DNA of 64,000 bases from Xanthomonas sacchari (GCF_040529065.1 NZ_CP132343.1:3472001-3536000); one strand, 5' to 3'; shown: positions 42,886 to 53,171, counted from the stretch's first letter. Notes: a model not told the origin generated them from the letters alone. Numbers and translations are program-made.

Positions 42886-43485
42886 TCACGGGAACAGCAT
42901 CCGCTTGCTCCAGTGGCCGGCGGGGTCGGCTTCGTAGCGCCAGCGCTCGTGCAGGCGGTACTTGGCGCCGTACCAGAACTCGAAACTGCGCGGCACCACG
43001 CGGAACCCGCCCCAGCCGTCCGGGCGCGGCACCTCGCGGCCCTCGAAGGTGGCCTCGGCCTTGGCCACGCGTTCCTCGAATTCCTCGCGCGAGGCCAGCG
43101 TGCGCGACTGCGCCGAGGCCCAGGCGCCGATCTGGCTCATGCGCGGGCGCGAGGCGAAATAGGCGTCGGCCTCGGCCGCGGCGACCAGCTGCACCTCACC
43201 GTCGATGCGCACCTGCACCCCGTCCTCGCGCATGCGCCGCCACAAGAACAGCAGCGAGGCCTGCGGATTGGCCTGCAGCTCGCGGCCCTTCTGGCTGTCC
43301 AGGTGGGTGTAGAACACGAAACCGCGCGCGTCGTATGCCTTCAGCAGCACCACCCGCGACGACGGGCGCGCCTCCAGCGTGGCCGAGGACACGACCATGG
43401 CGTTGTATTCGGCCTCGTCGCTGGTGCGCGCCTCGGCGAACAGGTCGGCGAACGTGGACAGGGCTTCGGCGTAGAGATCGGGCAT
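42886..43485 (-). CDS. pdxH: Pyridoxamine 5'-phosphate oxidase
   Basis: A 199-residue FMN enzyme that makes pyridoxal 5'-phosphate. Family parts are [41 protein letters not shown] (FMN phosphate and ring contacts), [18 protein letters not shown] and [27 protein letters not shown] (substrate site). The final residues are RMLFP instead of the common RLAP. Start MPDLYAEAL at 43485 is chosen; the longer frame is not typical. It is divergent from aroK and, with yggS, the second vitamin B6 gene in the window. Confidence 0.95.
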   Translation of the reverse strand: MPDLYAEALSTFADLFAEARTSDEAEYNAMVVSSATLEARPSSRVVLLKAYDARGFVFYTHLDSQKGRELQANPQASLLFLWRRMREDGVQVRIDGEVQLVAAAEADAYFASRPRMSQIGAWASAQSRTLASREEFEERVAKAEATFEGREVPRPDGWGGFRVVPRSFEFWYGAKYRLHERWRYEADPAGHWSKRMLFP

Positions 43486-43606
43486 GGCGACAGGCACTCG
43501 GCGGACGATGCGCCATTGTCGCGCCATGCACCGCGCGACGCACGCTTCGCCGCGCAAGGCCGCGCGCACGCGCCTGCGCGGCGCGCGGGGCGGCGTCGGT
43601 GTCTGC

Positions 43607-43612
43607 TAGCAT
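43607..43612 (+). promoter_or_regulatory. -10-like hexamer for aroK, six bases before ATG
   Basis: TAGCAT, then CGGCGG, then the aroK ATG. No ribosome binding site precedes the start, so the mRNA may be leaderless, as for algH. Confidence 0.4.
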
Positions 43613-43618
43613 CGGCGG

Positions 43619-44161
43619 ATGAATCCCGCCCCCAACCTGGTGCTGGTCGGCCCGATGGGCGCCGGCAAGAGCGTCATCGGTCGCCGCCTGGCCGAGCGCT
43701 TCGGCCTGGTCTTCGTCGACAGCGACCAGACCATCGTCGAGCGCACCGGCGCCAGCATCGCCTCGCTGTTCGAGCACGCCGGCGAGGCCGGTTTCCGCGA
43801 GCACGAGCGCGCGGTGCTGGAAAGCATCCTGAGCACGCCCGGCCACCTGATCTCCACCGGCGGCGGCGCCGTGCTCAACGCCGACAGCCGCCGCGAGATG
43901 CGCGAGCACGGCTTCGTGGTGTACCTGCGGGTCGGCGTGGCCGCGCAACTGCAGCGCCTGCACCGCGACCGCAGCCGCCCGCTGCTGCAGCGTGGCGACC
44001 GCGAGCAGGTCCTGCGCGACCTGCACGCGGTGCGCGAACCGCTGTACCGCGAGGTCGCCGACCTGATCCTGGACACCGACCACCTCACCCCGGCCGAGGC
44101 CACCGCGCAACTGGTCGTGCGCCTGGCCGCGTCGTGGAAACTTCCGGAACCCACTGCATGA
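43619..44161 (+). CDS. aroK: Shikimate kinase
   Basis: A 180-residue cytoplasmic kinase phosphorylating shikimate in the aromatic amino-acid pathway. Walker A is GPMGAGKS (near residue 12), DSDQTI holds the magnesium/shikimate Asp, FREHERAVL and STGGGAVL are the shikimate-binding Arg/Gly parts, and RDRSRPLLQ is the lid. It overlaps aroB by ATGA at 44158-44161, the usual coupled aroK-aroB pair. Confidence 0.97.
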   Translation: MNPAPNLVLVGPMGAGKSVIGRRLAERFGLVFVDSDQTIVERTGASIASLFEHAGEAGFREHERAVLESILSTPGHLISTGGGAVLNADSRREMREHGFVVYLRVGVAAQLQRLHRDRSRPLLQRGDREQVLRDLHAVREPLYREVADLILDTDHLTPAEATAQLVVRLAASWKLPEPTA

Positions 44162-45270
44162 CCGCAACATCGCGCACGGTCGAGGTCGCTGGCGACCCGG
44201 CCTACACCATCCGCATCGGCCCCGGCCTGCTCGACGACGGCACCGCCCTCGCCGCGCAGGTGCGCGGCCGCCACGTGCTGCTGCTCAGCGACAGTCAGGT
44301 GGCGCCGCTGTACGCCGCGCAGGTCCGCAGCGCGCTGCTGGCGGCACGCCCGGAATTGCAGATCGGCGCGTTCGTGATTCCCGCCGGCGAGGCCTCCAAG
44401 ACCCTGGACAACTTCGCCGCGGCGATCGCCGCGCTGGCGGCGCTGGGCGCCACCCGCGACGCCTGCGTGCTGGCCCTGGGCGGCGGCGTGGTCGGCGACC
44501 TGGCCGGGTTTGCCGCCGCCTGCTGGATGCGCGGCGTGGACTGCGTGCAACTGCCGACCACGCTGCTGGCGATGGTCGATTCCTCGGTCGGCGGCAAGAC
44601 CGCGGTGGACATCCCGCAGGGCAAGAACCTGGTCGGCGCCTTCCATCCGCCGCGCGCGGTGCTGGCCGACACCGCCACGCTGCGCAGCCTGCCGCCGCGC
44701 GAACTGCGCGCCGGCCTGGCCGAGGTGATCAAGTACGGCGCCATTCGCGACCCGCTGTTCTTCGAATGGCTGCACGCCGAACGCCGCGCGCTGCTGGCCG
44801 GCGAGCCGGCGGCGCTGGCGCAGGCGATCGCGCGCAGTTGCGAGCACAAGGCCGAGATCGTCGCCCGCGACCCACTGGAGAAAGGCGAGCGCGCCCTGCT
44901 CAACCTCGGCCACACCTTCGGCCACGCCATCGAGACCGAACAGGGCTACGGCGCTCCGGACAACGCCAACCTCAACCACGGCGAAGCGGTAGCGGTGGGC
45001 ATGGTGCTGGCCGCGGAACTGTCGGCCCGGCTGGGCATGGCCAGCGCGCAGGACACGGAGAAACTGCGCGCGCTGCTGCAGGACTTCGGCCTGCCCACCG
45101 CGCTGCCGGCCGGGCTGGCGCCGGAGGCGCTGCTGGCGCGCATGCGCCTGGACAAGAAGAATCTGGCCGGACGTCTGCGGCTGGTGCTGTGGCGCGGCAT
45201 CGGCCACGCCGAGATCGTGCCCGACGTGGACGAGGCCGAAGTGCTGGCGGTGCTGGCCGCCGCCGGCTGA
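44158..45270 (+). CDS. aroB: 3-dehydroquinate synthase
   Basis: A 370-residue enzyme making 3-dehydroquinate from DAHP, using NAD and a metal. The NAD-binding run [32 protein letters not shown], the metal His in [11 protein letters not shown] and [10 protein letters not shown] are all intact, and [13 protein letters not shown] is near the end. It starts at ATG 44158 overlapping aroK. No aroE or dam-like gene follows. Confidence 0.97.
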   Translation: MTATSRTVEVAGDPAYTIRIGPGLLDDGTALAAQVRGRHVLLLSDSQVAPLYAAQVRSALLAARPELQIGAFVIPAGEASKTLDNFAAAIAALAALGATRDACVLALGGGVVGDLAGFAAACWMRGVDCVQLPTTLLAMVDSSVGGKTAVDIPQGKNLVGAFHPPRAVLADTATLRSLPPRELRAGLAEVIKYGAIRDPLFFEWLHAERRALLAGEPAALAQAIARSCEHKAEIVARDPLEKGERALLNLGHTFGHAIETEQGYGAPDNANLNHGEAVAVGMVLAAELSARLGMASAQDTEKLRALLQDFGLPTALPAGLAPEALLARMRLDKKNLAGRLRLVLWRGIGHAEIVPDVDEAEVLAVLAAAG

Positions 45271-45328
45271 GCGAGCAGGCCGCCGAGCGCGTGTCCGCGC
45301 GCGCCCGGCCACCCGCGACTGCACCCGC

Positions 45329-46147
45329 TCAGCGTGCCTGCCGCCACGCGCGCGGGCTCTGCCCGACCTGCGCCTTGAACACACGCGACACCGCGGCCTC
45401 GCTGCCATAACCCACCTCGTCGGCAAGCTGCTTCAGCGGCCGTCCTTCGCGCAGGCCGCGCTGCACCAGGGCGATGCGCCAGTCCTGCAGGTACTGGCCC
45501 GGGGTGCAGCCGAGCGTCTCGCGAAAACTGCGCGCGAACGCGCTGCGCGACATGCCGGCACACGCGGCCAGGCTCTCCAGCGTCCACGGCTGCGCCGGGG
45601 CGTCGTGGATACCGGTCAATGCCAGCCGCAGCCGCGCATCGGCCATGCCGGCGAGCATGCCGCCGTCGGCGAGCCCCTGCTCCATCAGTTCGCGGATCAC
45701 GTGCACCAGCACCACCTCGAACAAGCGGTTCAACACCGCCTGGCGCCCGCAATGCTGCGCGAACGCTTCCTCGAACAGCAGTTGCAGCAGCGTCTCCCCC
45801 TGGCGCAGCGCGTCCAGCGGCAGGCAGATGCAGGCCGGCAAGGCGCGCACCAGCGGATTGGCCGCACCGCCACCGAAGCGCAGGTGCGCGCAGGCGAAAT
45901 CCGCGCCGCGTTGCGCATCGGTCTCGAAGCGGTGCGGCATGGCCTGCGGGTACAGCAGCAGGCTCGGCCGGTCGATCCGCAGCACGGTCCCGTCACCGTT
46001 GTGGACGACCACGCTGCCCTGGCGCAGCAGGTGCAGTTGCCCGCGGTCGCCGTCGTCGAGCCGGTGCAGCCCGCACAGCGTGCCAGCGTGGAAGACCTCG
46101 GCGCTGACCGAGAAGTGGGTCAGCAAGGCGGCCAAGCGGTCGGCCAT
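45329..46147 (-). CDS. AraC-family transcriptional regulator (AraC_binding cupin type)
   Basis: A 272-residue regulator. The N-terminal half is a cupin-like sensing domain (HLLRQGSVVVHNGDGTVLRIDRPSLLLYPQAMPHRFE); the C-terminal 100 residues hold two HTHs, ESLAACAGMSRSAFARSFRETLGCTPGQYLQDWRI and KQLADEVGYGSEAAVSRVFKAQVGQSPRAWR, the XylS/AraC signature. It is divergent from the exported hydrolase at 46259 with only 111 bases between, so it most likely controls that gene. The inducer is unknown. Confidence 0.92.
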   Translation of the reverse strand: MADRLAALLTHFSVSAEVFHAGTLCGLHRLDDGDRGQLHLLRQGSVVVHNGDGTVLRIDRPSLLLYPQAMPHRFETDAQRGADFACAHLRFGGGAANPLVRALPACICLPLDALRQGETLLQLLFEEAFAQHCGRQAVLNRLFEVVLVHVIRELMEQGLADGGMLAGMADARLRLALTGIHDAPAQPWTLESLAACAGMSRSAFARSFRETLGCTPGQYLQDWRIALVQRGLREGRPLKQLADEVGYGSEAAVSRVFKAQVGQSPRAWRQAR

Positions 46148-46258
46148 TTAGGACTCCAGGGAAAGTTTTATGGACGATTCGCCACCTATCGTATCGCCTT
46201 GACGCGCAAAGTCACTCCTGTCGCCGGCACACCGCCCGGCATGCCCCAGGAAACCGCC

Positions 46259-47284
46259 ATGAAGACCCTGCTTCCCTTGCTCGCCACCTCGCTGCTGGCC
46301 GGTGCGATCGGCACCGCCACCGCAGCGACGCCGGCCGACCAGCCCGCGCCGCTGCGCCCGGTCGCGACGTTCCTCGCCGCGCTCAACGGCAGCGGCGGCA
46401 AGCCGATCGAGCAGCTCACGCCGGCGCAGGCGCGGCAGGTGCTGCGCGATGCCCAGGCCAATACGCCATTGCCGCCGGCCGAGGTCAGCCGCACCACCAT
46501 CCAGGCCGACGGCAAGCCGCTGAACCTGGTGATCGTGCGGCCACCGCACACGGACGGCCAGGTGTTGCCGGCCTTCATGTTCTTCCACGGCGGCGGCTGG
46601 GTGCTGGGCGACTTCCCGACCCACGAACGCCTGATCCGCGACCTGGTCAACGCCTCCGGCGCGGTGGCCGTCTATGTGGACTACACGCCGTCGCCGGAAG
46701 CGCAGTATCCGGTCGCCATCCACCAGGCCTACGCCGCCACCCGCTGGGTCGCCGAGCACGGCGCGCAGATCGGCGTTGACGGCAAGCGCCTGGCGCTGGC
46801 GGGCAACAGCGTCGGCGGCAACATGGTCGCGGCCGTGGCGCTGCAGGCCAAGGCCGCGGGGACACCGGCGCTGCGCTACGACCTGATGCTGTGGCCGGTG
46901 ACCGACGCCCGCTTCGACGATGGCTCGTACCAGCAGTTCCAGAGCGGCTACTTCCTCACCCGCAACATGATGACCTGGTTCTGGGACAACTACACCACCG
47001 ACCCCAAGGCCCGCGCCGAGATCACCGCCTCGCCGCTGCGCGCCACCCCGGCGCAACTGGCCGGCCTGCCGCCGACGCTCATCCAGACCGCGGAACTGGA
47101 CGTGCTGCGCGACGAGGGCGAAGCCTTCGGCCGCAAGCTGGACCAGGCAGGGGTGACGGTCACGGTGACCCGCTACAACGGGCTGATCCATGACTTCGGC
47201 CTGCTCAATGCCCTGCGCGACGTGCCTGCGGTGCGGACCGCCATCCAGCAGGCGGGCGACGGCCTGCGCGAGCACCTGAAGTAA
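46259..47284 (+). CDS. Exported alpha/beta hydrolase (hormone-sensitive lipase family)
   Basis: A 341-residue serine hydrolase with a Sec signal (TLLPLLATSLLAGAIGTATA). The HSL-type oxyanion motif HGGG is at 110-113, and the nucleophile Ser184 is in GNSVGG, a variant of the usual GDSAGG. LDVLRDEG supplies the Asp and YNGLIHDFG the His. Probably an esterase acting in the periplasm or outside. ATG 46259 has an AGGAA site and the long upstream frame is a shadow of the divergent AraC gene. Confidence 0.9.
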   Translation: MKTLLPLLATSLLAGAIGTATAATPADQPAPLRPVATFLAALNGSGGKPIEQLTPAQARQVLRDAQANTPLPPAEVSRTTIQADGKPLNLVIVRPPHTDGQVLPAFMFFHGGGWVLGDFPTHERLIRDLVNASGAVAVYVDYTPSPEAQYPVAIHQAYAATRWVAEHGAQIGVDGKRLALAGNSVGGNMVAAVALQAKAAGTPALRYDLMLWPVTDARFDDGSYQQFQSGYFLTRNMMTWFWDNYTTDPKARAEITASPLRATPAQLAGLPPTLIQTAELDVLRDEGEAFGRKLDQAGVTVTVTRYNGLIHDFGLLNALRDVPAVRTAIQQAGDGLREHLK

Positions 47285-47293
47285 GCGCACATT

Positions 47294-47336
47294 GGGCGGC
47301 ACGCCCTGCAGCGCTCCCGGCTGCAGCGTGCCGCCC
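47294..47336. terminator. Bidirectional stem-loop between hydrolase and efflux operon
   Basis: GGGCGGCACGC and its complement form an 11-base-pair stem enclosing a second CTGCAG-based pairing. It lies between two convergent stop codons (47284 and 47354). No long T run. Confidence 0.6.
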
Positions 47337-47353
47337 ACCCGCGCCGAGCGCAC

Positions 47354-48799
47354 TCAGGGCTGGGCCACCTCCAGCGACGCATCCCCGCCCAAGGTGCGGT
47401 ACAGCGCCACCCGATTGGTGGCCGCGGTCAGTTCCACCGCCACCAGACTGCGCTGCGCGGCGTAGTAGCTGCGCTGCGCATCCAGGTTGGACAGCGCGCT
47501 TTCCACACCCTCGCGATAGCGCTGCGCGCTGGCGTCGTAGGTGTTGGCGGCATCGGCGAGGAGCGCGCGCTGCGCCTGCAGCTGCGCATCGATGGTGCCG
47601 CGCCGGGCCAGGGCATCGGCCACTTCACTGAAGGCGGTCTGCACGGTCTTTTCGTAGCCGGCCAGCGCGGCATCGCGCTGCGCCTCGGTGTAGCGCACAT
47701 TGGCGCGCGCCGCGCCGCCATCGAACACGGTGTAGGCGACGCCGGCGCCCACCGACGCGGTGCGCGCGTCGTGGGTGAACAGCTGCGACAGCGCGGTGCT
47801 GTTCAGGCCCAGCAGGCCGCTCAGGCTGATGCTGGGAAACAACGCGGCGCGCGCCGCACCGATCTGGGCGTTGACCGCGCGCAATTCGTATTCGGCCTGC
47901 ACCACGTCGGGCCGCCGCAACAGCACGCTGGTGTCCAGGCCGGCCGGCGGATCGCCGATGCTGGCCGCGACCTCCTTGATCGAACCCGGCAACAGTGCCG
48001 GATCGACCGGAGCGCCCACCAGCAACTGCAGCGCATTGACGTCCTGCGCCAGCGCCGTGGTCTGCGTGGCCAGGTCGGCCTGCGCGGCATGCAGCACCTG
48101 GTTGGCCTGGTCCAGATCCGAATGCGGCACGATGCCGCCATCCACCCGCTGTGCGGTCAGCGCCACGCTGGCGCCGGCGCTGCGCACGGTGTCCTGCGCG
48201 AGCGTCAGCAGGCTGCGGTCGCTGGCGTAGGTCAGCCAGGTCGTGGCGATGTCGCCGACCAGGGTCAGGCGCGTGGCCCGGGCCGCGGCTTCCTGTTCCA
48301 GGTAGCGCTGCTGCGCGGCCGTGCTCAGCGCGCGCAGCCGGCCGAACAAGTCGAGTTCGAAGGCGGTGACGCCTAAGCCCAGGTCGTAGTTGCTGGCATA
48401 ACCGGCAGCCGGAGCAGCCGCTGCGTTGCCGCCCTGGGTCGTGTCGTTGCCCGGGGCCGCGCCCTTGCCGCGATAGGAGCGCGTGTAGGTCGCGCTGGTC
48501 CCCACCTCCGGCAGCAGGGCCGCGCGCTGGATCCGGTACTGCGCCCGCGCCTGAGCGATATCGGCGAGGGCGATCCGCAGGTCGCGATTATGGTCCAGCG
48601 CCTGCGCGACGAGCGCCTGCAGCCGCGGGTCGCCGAACACCTGCCGGTAGCTCAGCGACGGCAGCGTGGCCTCGTGCTGCGCCAGATAGGCGTCGCCCAC
48701 CGGCCACGACGGCGGGATCGGTGCGGTGGGACGCACGTAGGCCGGCGTCAAGCTGCACGCCGACAGCAGGCACACGGCGCCGAACGTGAGCGCGCGCAT
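47354..48799 (-). CDS. RND efflux outer-membrane factor (NodT/OprM family lipoprotein)
   Basis: A 481-residue outer-membrane channel subunit. It has a lipoprotein signal (LLSAC, Cys15), then two outer-membrane-factor repeats (start of the first: DPRLQALVAQALDHNRDLRIALADIAQARAQYRIQRA; of the second: RRPDVVQAEYELRAVNAQIGAARAALFPSISL). It forms the exit duct for a tripartite pump. The start at 48799 shares one base with the permease stop (TGATG), so it is the last gene of the three-gene operon. Confidence 0.95.
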   Translation of the reverse strand: MRALTFGAVCLLSACSLTPAYVRPTAPIPPSWPVGDAYLAQHEATLPSLSYRQVFGDPRLQALVAQALDHNRDLRIALADIAQARAQYRIQRAALLPEVGTSATYTRSYRGKGAAPGNDTTQGGNAAAAPAAGYASNYDLGLGVTAFELDLFGRLRALSTAAQQRYLEQEAAARATRLTLVGDIATTWLTYASDRSLLTLAQDTVRSAGASVALTAQRVDGGIVPHSDLDQANQVLHAAQADLATQTTALAQDVNALQLLVGAPVDPALLPGSIKEVAASIGDPPAGLDTSVLLRRPDVVQAEYELRAVNAQIGAARAALFPSISLSGLLGLNSTALSQLFTHDARTASVGAGVAYTVFDGGAARANVRYTEAQRDAALAGYEKTVQTAFSEVADALARRGTIDAQLQAQRALLADAANTYDASAQRYREGVESALSNLDAQRSYYAAQRSLVAVELTAATNRVALYRTLGGDASLEVAQP

Positions 48800-51700
48800 C
48801 AGGCCGGCTCCGGCAGCGTCGGCGCCGACGGCGGCGCGGCGCCGTTGCGACGTGCGCGGCGGCGCGCCAGCCACTCGGCCACCGCGATGTGGAAGGCCGG
48901 CGTCAGGTACAGGGTCAACGCCTGCGAGAACAGCAGGCCGCCGACCACGGCGATGCCGAGCGGGCGCCGTGCCTCGGCGCCGGCGCCGAACCCCAGCGCG
49001 ATCGGCAACGACCCCAGCACCGCTGCCAGGGTGGTCATCATGATCGGGCGGAAGCGCACCGTGGCCGCTTCCAGCATCGCCGCACGCGGCTGCTGCCAGC
49101 GTTCCTCGCCCGAGCGCTCCAGGTCCAGCGCGTAGTCCACCATCATGATGCCGTTCTTCTTGACAAGCCCGACCAGCAGGATCAGGCCGACGAAACTGAA
49201 GAGATTGAGCTCCTGGCGGAACAGCACCAGCATCAGGATGGCGCCGAACCCGGCCAGCGGCAGCGAGGTCAGGATGGTGATCGGGTGCAGCGCGTTCTCG
49301 TACAGGATCGCCAGCACGCCATAGATCAGCAGCACGGTGATCAGCAGCAGCATCGGCAGCGTCTTCATCGAATTCTCGAAGGCCTGCGCCGAGCCGGCGA
49401 ACTGGCCGCTGATGGCGCGGGCGTCGTCCTTGCCCAGGGTCTGCGCCATCAGGTTGCCGATGCCGGCGGCGGCCTCGCCCAGCGACACGCCCGGCGCCAG
49501 GTTCATCGACAGGGTCACCGCCGGCAGGCCGGCGTAATGGTTGATCGCCACCGGCCCCACGCCCATGCGCACGTCGGCCACCGCGCGCAGCGGCACCATC
49601 GGGCCGCCGGCGGCGGTCAGCACCGCGCTGGTGCCGGAGCTGCTGTTGGAGGTCTGCGTGCCGATCGCGGTGATGCCGGGATTCTGGTTGCCGTTGAACG
49701 ACAGCGCATCCAGGCCGTTGAGGTCGGCCTGCGCCGCGGGATCGACCTGCAGCAGCACTTCGTACTGATCGGTGTCGCCGTAGATGGTGCTGATCTTGCG
49801 GCCGCCGTAGGCGCTGGCCAGGGTGTCCTGCAGGCCGGCGGCGGTGACGCCCAGCGCGGCGGCCTGCTCGCGGTGCAGCACCACCTCGATCTCCGGGTTC
49901 TTGAGCTGCAGGTCGCTCTGCGGATCCTGCACGTCGCGCAGTTGCCGCAGGCGCTGCAGGATGGTGTCGGACTGGGCGTACAGCGCCTTCTGGTCGGTGG
50001 ACTGCAGCACGTACTGCAGCGATCCGTTCGAGGCGGTCGGCCCCATGTCGATCGCCGGCGGATTGCGCATGTTGAGGGTGATGCCCTGGATTGCGGCGAC
50101 CTGCTTGCGCACGTCCTGGATCACCTCCTCGGCGCTGCCGCTGCGCTCGGACAGCGGCTTGAGCCCGATCAGCAGGCGCCCGCTGTTGCTGAGCGAGTTG
50201 TCCGAACCGATCACCGATTCGACGTTGGCCACGTTGGGATTGCGCTGGATGATCTTCACCACCGCCGCCTGCTTGGCGACGAAGTCGGCGAAGGCGGTGC
50301 CCTCCGGCACGCGGGTGTCGCCGTCGATCTTTCCCGAATCCACCTGCGGGATGAAGCCCTTCTCGACCACGGCATAGACGCCGGCGGTGCCGACCAGGGT
50401 GGCCACGCCGATGACGCACATCAGACCGATGCGCTCGGTCGCCCAGGCCAGCGAGCGCGCGTAGCCGCGTTCGCTGGCGTCGACCAGCCGGTCGAAGCGC
50501 TCGAACACCCAGCCCGTGCTCTTCTTCGGGTCCAGCCAGCGGCTGGCGAGCATCGGGGTGAGGGTCAGCGAGACGATGCCGGACAGGATCACCGCGATCG
50601 CGATCACCATGCCGAACTCGGAGAACAGCCGCCCCACCAGCCCGCCCATGAACACGATCGGCAGGAACACCGCCGACAGCGACACCGTCATCGACAGCAC
50701 GGTGAAGCCGATCTCGCGCGAGGCGGCGATGGCCGCGTCCATCCGACTGGCGCCCTGCTCGGCATGCCGGACGATGTTCTCGATCACCACGATGGCGTCG
50801 TCGACGACGAAGCCGACCGACAGGGTCAGCGCCAGCATCGAGATGTTGTCCAGGCTGAAGTGCAGCAGGCGCATCACCGCGAAGGTGCCGATCAGCGAGG
50901 TCGGCAGCACCAGCGCCACGATCAGGGTCGCCATCCAGCTGCGCAGGAACAGCAGGATCACCACGATCACCAGCACCAGCGAGCCGACCAGGGTCCACTC
51001 CACGTCCTCCACCGATGCGCCGATGTAGTCGCCGCGGTCGTAGAGCACGTCGAGCTGGGCGTCGCCGGGCAACTGCGCGCGAATCCCCGGCAGCGCCGAC
51101 TGGATGCCCTGGGTCACCGACAGCGTGTTGGCGCCCGGCTGGCGGTGGATGTTGATCTCGATCGCGCGCTGGCCGTTGAGCGAGGCCGCGGTCTGCAGGT
51201 TCTCGACGCTGTCCTCGGCATGGCCGACGTCGCGCAGGCGCACCGGCGCACCGTCCGCATAGCTCAGCACCATGGCATCGAAATCGGCCGCGCGCTTGAG
51301 CTGCCCGTCGGCACGCACGGTGTAGGACCGCGCGCGCCCCATCAGCGTGCCGGCCGGCGCATTGCTGTTGCCCGCCTGCACTGCCGACACCACCTGGTCG
51401 AAACCCAGGTGGCGGGCGGCGAGCAGGTGCGGATTGACGAACAGGCGCACCGCGTACTTCTGCGCGCCGTTGACGTCGATCTGGCCGGCGCCCGGCACCG
51501 AGGCCAGGCGCAGCGCCACGCGGTCCTTGGCGAACTGGTTGAGCAGCGGCAGCGCGATGGTCTTGGAGCGCAGGATCAGGTGCATGATCGGCGCGGCGCT
51601 GGGATCCTCCTTCTGGATCTGCGCCGGATTGATCTCGCGCGGCAACAGGCCGGCCGCCTGCGACACCGCGTTCTGCACGTCCTGCGCCGCGGCATCGACA

Positions 51701-51999
51701 TTGCGGCTCAACGCGAACTGCAACACGATGCGGGTGCTGCCGACGCTGCTGGTCGAGCTCATCGTGTCCAGCCCGGGCAGACCGCTGAACTGGCGCTCCA
51801 GCGGCGTCGCCACCGCCGCGGCCATGGTCTCGGGATTGGCGCCGGGCAGCGACATGTTGACGGTGATGGTCGGGAAGCTGACATCGGGCAGCTCGCTCAC
51901 CGGCAGCGCGAAGTAGGCCATGCCGCCGGCCAACACCAGCCCGATCATCAGCACCGAGGTCATCACCGCGCGGCGGATGAACAGCGCCGACAGGTTCAC
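48799..51999 (-). CDS. RND multidrug efflux permease (MdtB/MdtC-AcrB type)
   Basis: A 1066-residue inner-membrane proton antiporter with 12 segments and two large periplasmic domains. Typical are the first helix VMTSVLMIGLVLAGGMAYFALPVSELPDVSFPTITV, the GANPETMAAAVATPLE region, and helix 4 LTLSVGFVVDDAIVVIENI with the proton-relay Asp pair. HAE-1 type rather than metal-type CusA. It begins with GTG at 51999 overlapping the adaptor stop (GTGA). Of the multidrug type; the substrate cannot be fixed from sequence. Confidence 0.95.
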   Translation of the reverse strand: MNLSALFIRRAVMTSVLMIGLVLAGGMAYFALPVSELPDVSFPTITVNMSLPGANPETMAAAVATPLERQFSGLPGLDTMSSTSSVGSTRIVLQFALSRNVDAAAQDVQNAVSQAAGLLPREINPAQIQKEDPSAAPIMHLILRSKTIALPLLNQFAKDRVALRLASVPGAGQIDVNGAQKYAVRLFVNPHLLAARHLGFDQVVSAVQAGNSNAPAGTLMGRARSYTVRADGQLKRAADFDAMVLSYADGAPVRLRDVGHAEDSVENLQTAASLNGQRAIEINIHRQPGANTLSVTQGIQSALPGIRAQLPGDAQLDVLYDRGDYIGASVEDVEWTLVGSLVLVIVVILLFLRSWMATLIVALVLPTSLIGTFAVMRLLHFSLDNISMLALTLSVGFVVDDAIVVIENIVRHAEQGASRMDAAIAASREIGFTVLSMTVSLSAVFLPIVFMGGLVGRLFSEFGMVIAIAVILSGIVSLTLTPMLASRWLDPKKSTGWVFERFDRLVDASERGYARSLAWATERIGLMCVIGVATLVGTAGVYAVVEKGFIPQVDSGKIDGDTRVPEGTAFADFVAKQAAVVKIIQRNPNVANVESVIGSDNSLSNSGRLLIGLKPLSERSGSAEEVIQDVRKQVAAIQGITLNMRNPPAIDMGPTASNGSLQYVLQSTDQKALYAQSDTILQRLRQLRDVQDPQSDLQLKNPEIEVVLHREQAAALGVTAAGLQDTLASAYGGRKISTIYGDTDQYEVLLQVDPAAQADLNGLDALSFNGNQNPGITAIGTQTSNSSSGTSAVLTAAGGPMVPLRAVADVRMGVGPVAINHYAGLPAVTLSMNLAPGVSLGEAAAGIGNLMAQTLGKDDARAISGQFAGSAQAFENSMKTLPMLLLITVLLIYGVLAILYENALHPITILTSLPLAGFGAILMLVLFRQELNLFSFVGLILLVGLVKKNGIMMVDYALDLERSGEERWQQPRAAMLEAATVRFRPIMMTTLAAVLGSLPIALGFGAGAEARRPLGIAVVGGLLFSQALTLYLTPAFHIAVAEWLARRRARRNGAAPPSAPTLPEPA

Positions 52000-53171
52000 G
52001 CAGGCCGTCCGGTCGCCGCCGCGTTTGGCGTGGCGTGCTGGTTGCCGGATTGCACGGCGCTGCCGTCGCGCAGTTCGTTGGGCACGGTGAGGATGACGCG
52101 GTCGCCCGCGCGCAGGCCCTTGGCGATCACCGCCTGCCCGTCGACCATCCGCGCCACCGTGAGCGGCCGAGCCGCGGCGTGGCCATCGACCACGCAGTAC
52201 ACGTACGGCCCCTGCTGTCCCTGCTGCAGGGCGCTCTCGGGGACCGACAGCGCCTGCGGGTCCTCTGCCAGGATCACCCGCACGGTGACGAACTGCCCAG
52301 GCCACAGCGTGGCGCCGGCGTTGGCGAAGCGTGCGCGCAGCTCCAGCGTGCCGCTGCTGGTGTCGAAGGCGTTGTCGAGGAACGCCACCTCGCCGCGCTC
52401 GAGCAGCGTGCCGCTCACCGCATCCAGCGCCAGCACCGGCAGCCCCAGGCCCTGGTGCCCCAGCGGCGCGGCGCGCACGGCATCGACCTGTACATGCGCC
52501 AGCGCGAAACGCACTTCGATCGGGGTGCTGACGTTGAGCGTGACCAGCGCGGTGCTGGACCCGCTGGACACCAGGTTGCCCGGCTTGACCGCGATGGCGC
52601 CGGCGCGGCCGTCGATGGGCGCACGGACCTGGGTGTAGGCCAGCGACAGCAGGGTCTGCTCGACCTGCGCCTGGTCGGCGGCGACGGTGCCGCGCAGCGA
52701 GCGCAGCGTGTCGGCCGCCGTGGTGTAGGTCTTGGGATCGACCGCGCCGGTCCTGGACAGCTTGGCGTAGCGCGCCTCGGTATCGGCCGCATCCGCGGCT
52801 AGTGCCTGGTCGCGGGCCAGGGTGGCGCGCGCCTGCGCCAACGCCGCGCGCAGCGGCCGCGGGTCGATGGTGAACAGCAGTTGCCCGGCGTGGACCTGTT
52901 CTCCGTCATGGATCAGCACCGACTGCAGCACCCCGTCGGCCTGCGCGCGCACCTCCACGGTCTGCGGCGACAGCAGGGTGCCGGAGGTCTCGATGATGTC
53001 CGGCACCCGGTGCGGCGCGACCGTCATGGTCTGCACGCGCAAGGGTTCGGGCGCCGGCGCGGGCTGCTGGCGATGTGCGCGCCAGACCCACACGCCGAGG
53101 ATCAGCAGGCTGAGCGCGGCCAGTCCGGCCAGCAGCGCCACCCGGCCCATGCCGCGCGCAGTCTGTGGCAT
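51996..53171 (-). CDS. RND efflux periplasmic adaptor (membrane fusion protein)
   Basis: A 391-residue adaptor, first gene of the operon. One N-terminal membrane anchor (about 8-28: VALLAGLAALSLLILGVWVW), then lipoyl half-motif (VEVRAQADGVLQSVLIHDGEQVHAGQLLFTID), helical hairpin (about 90-150), second half-motif (TQVRAPIDGRAGAIAVKPGNLV) and beta barrel to about 340. Start 53171 is chosen because it places the anchor at the N-terminus; the frame is open to 53396. No dedicated regulator gene adjoins. Confidence 0.93.
   Translation of the reverse strand: MPQTARGMGRVALLAGLAALSLLILGVWVWRAHRQQPAPAPEPLRVQTMTVAPHRVPDIIETSGTLLSPQTVEVRAQADGVLQSVLIHDGEQVHAGQLLFTIDPRPLRAALAQARATLARDQALAADAADTEARYAKLSRTGAVDPKTYTTAADTLRSLRGTVAADQAQVEQTLLSLAYTQVRAPIDGRAGAIAVKPGNLVSSGSSTALVTLNVSTPIEVRFALAHVQVDAVRAAPLGHQGLGLPVLALDAVSGTLLERGEVAFLDNAFDTSSGTLELRARFANAGATLWPGQFVTVRVILAEDPQALSVPESALQQGQQGPYVYCVVDGHAAARPLTVARMVDGQAVIAKGLRAGDRVILTVPNELRDGSAVQSGNQHATPNAAATGRPA

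Noticed and set aside
42526-45270. 914-codon plus-strand frame ending in aroB
   Set aside because: aroB begins at 44158, overlapping aroK by ATGA. The upstream part lies opposite the BtuF-like and pdxH genes and has no domain.
47354-50998. Apparent 1214-residue fused efflux protein
   Set aside because: It is the outer-membrane factor frame running open into a shadow of the permease gene; the real start is at 48799 with a lipoprotein signal.
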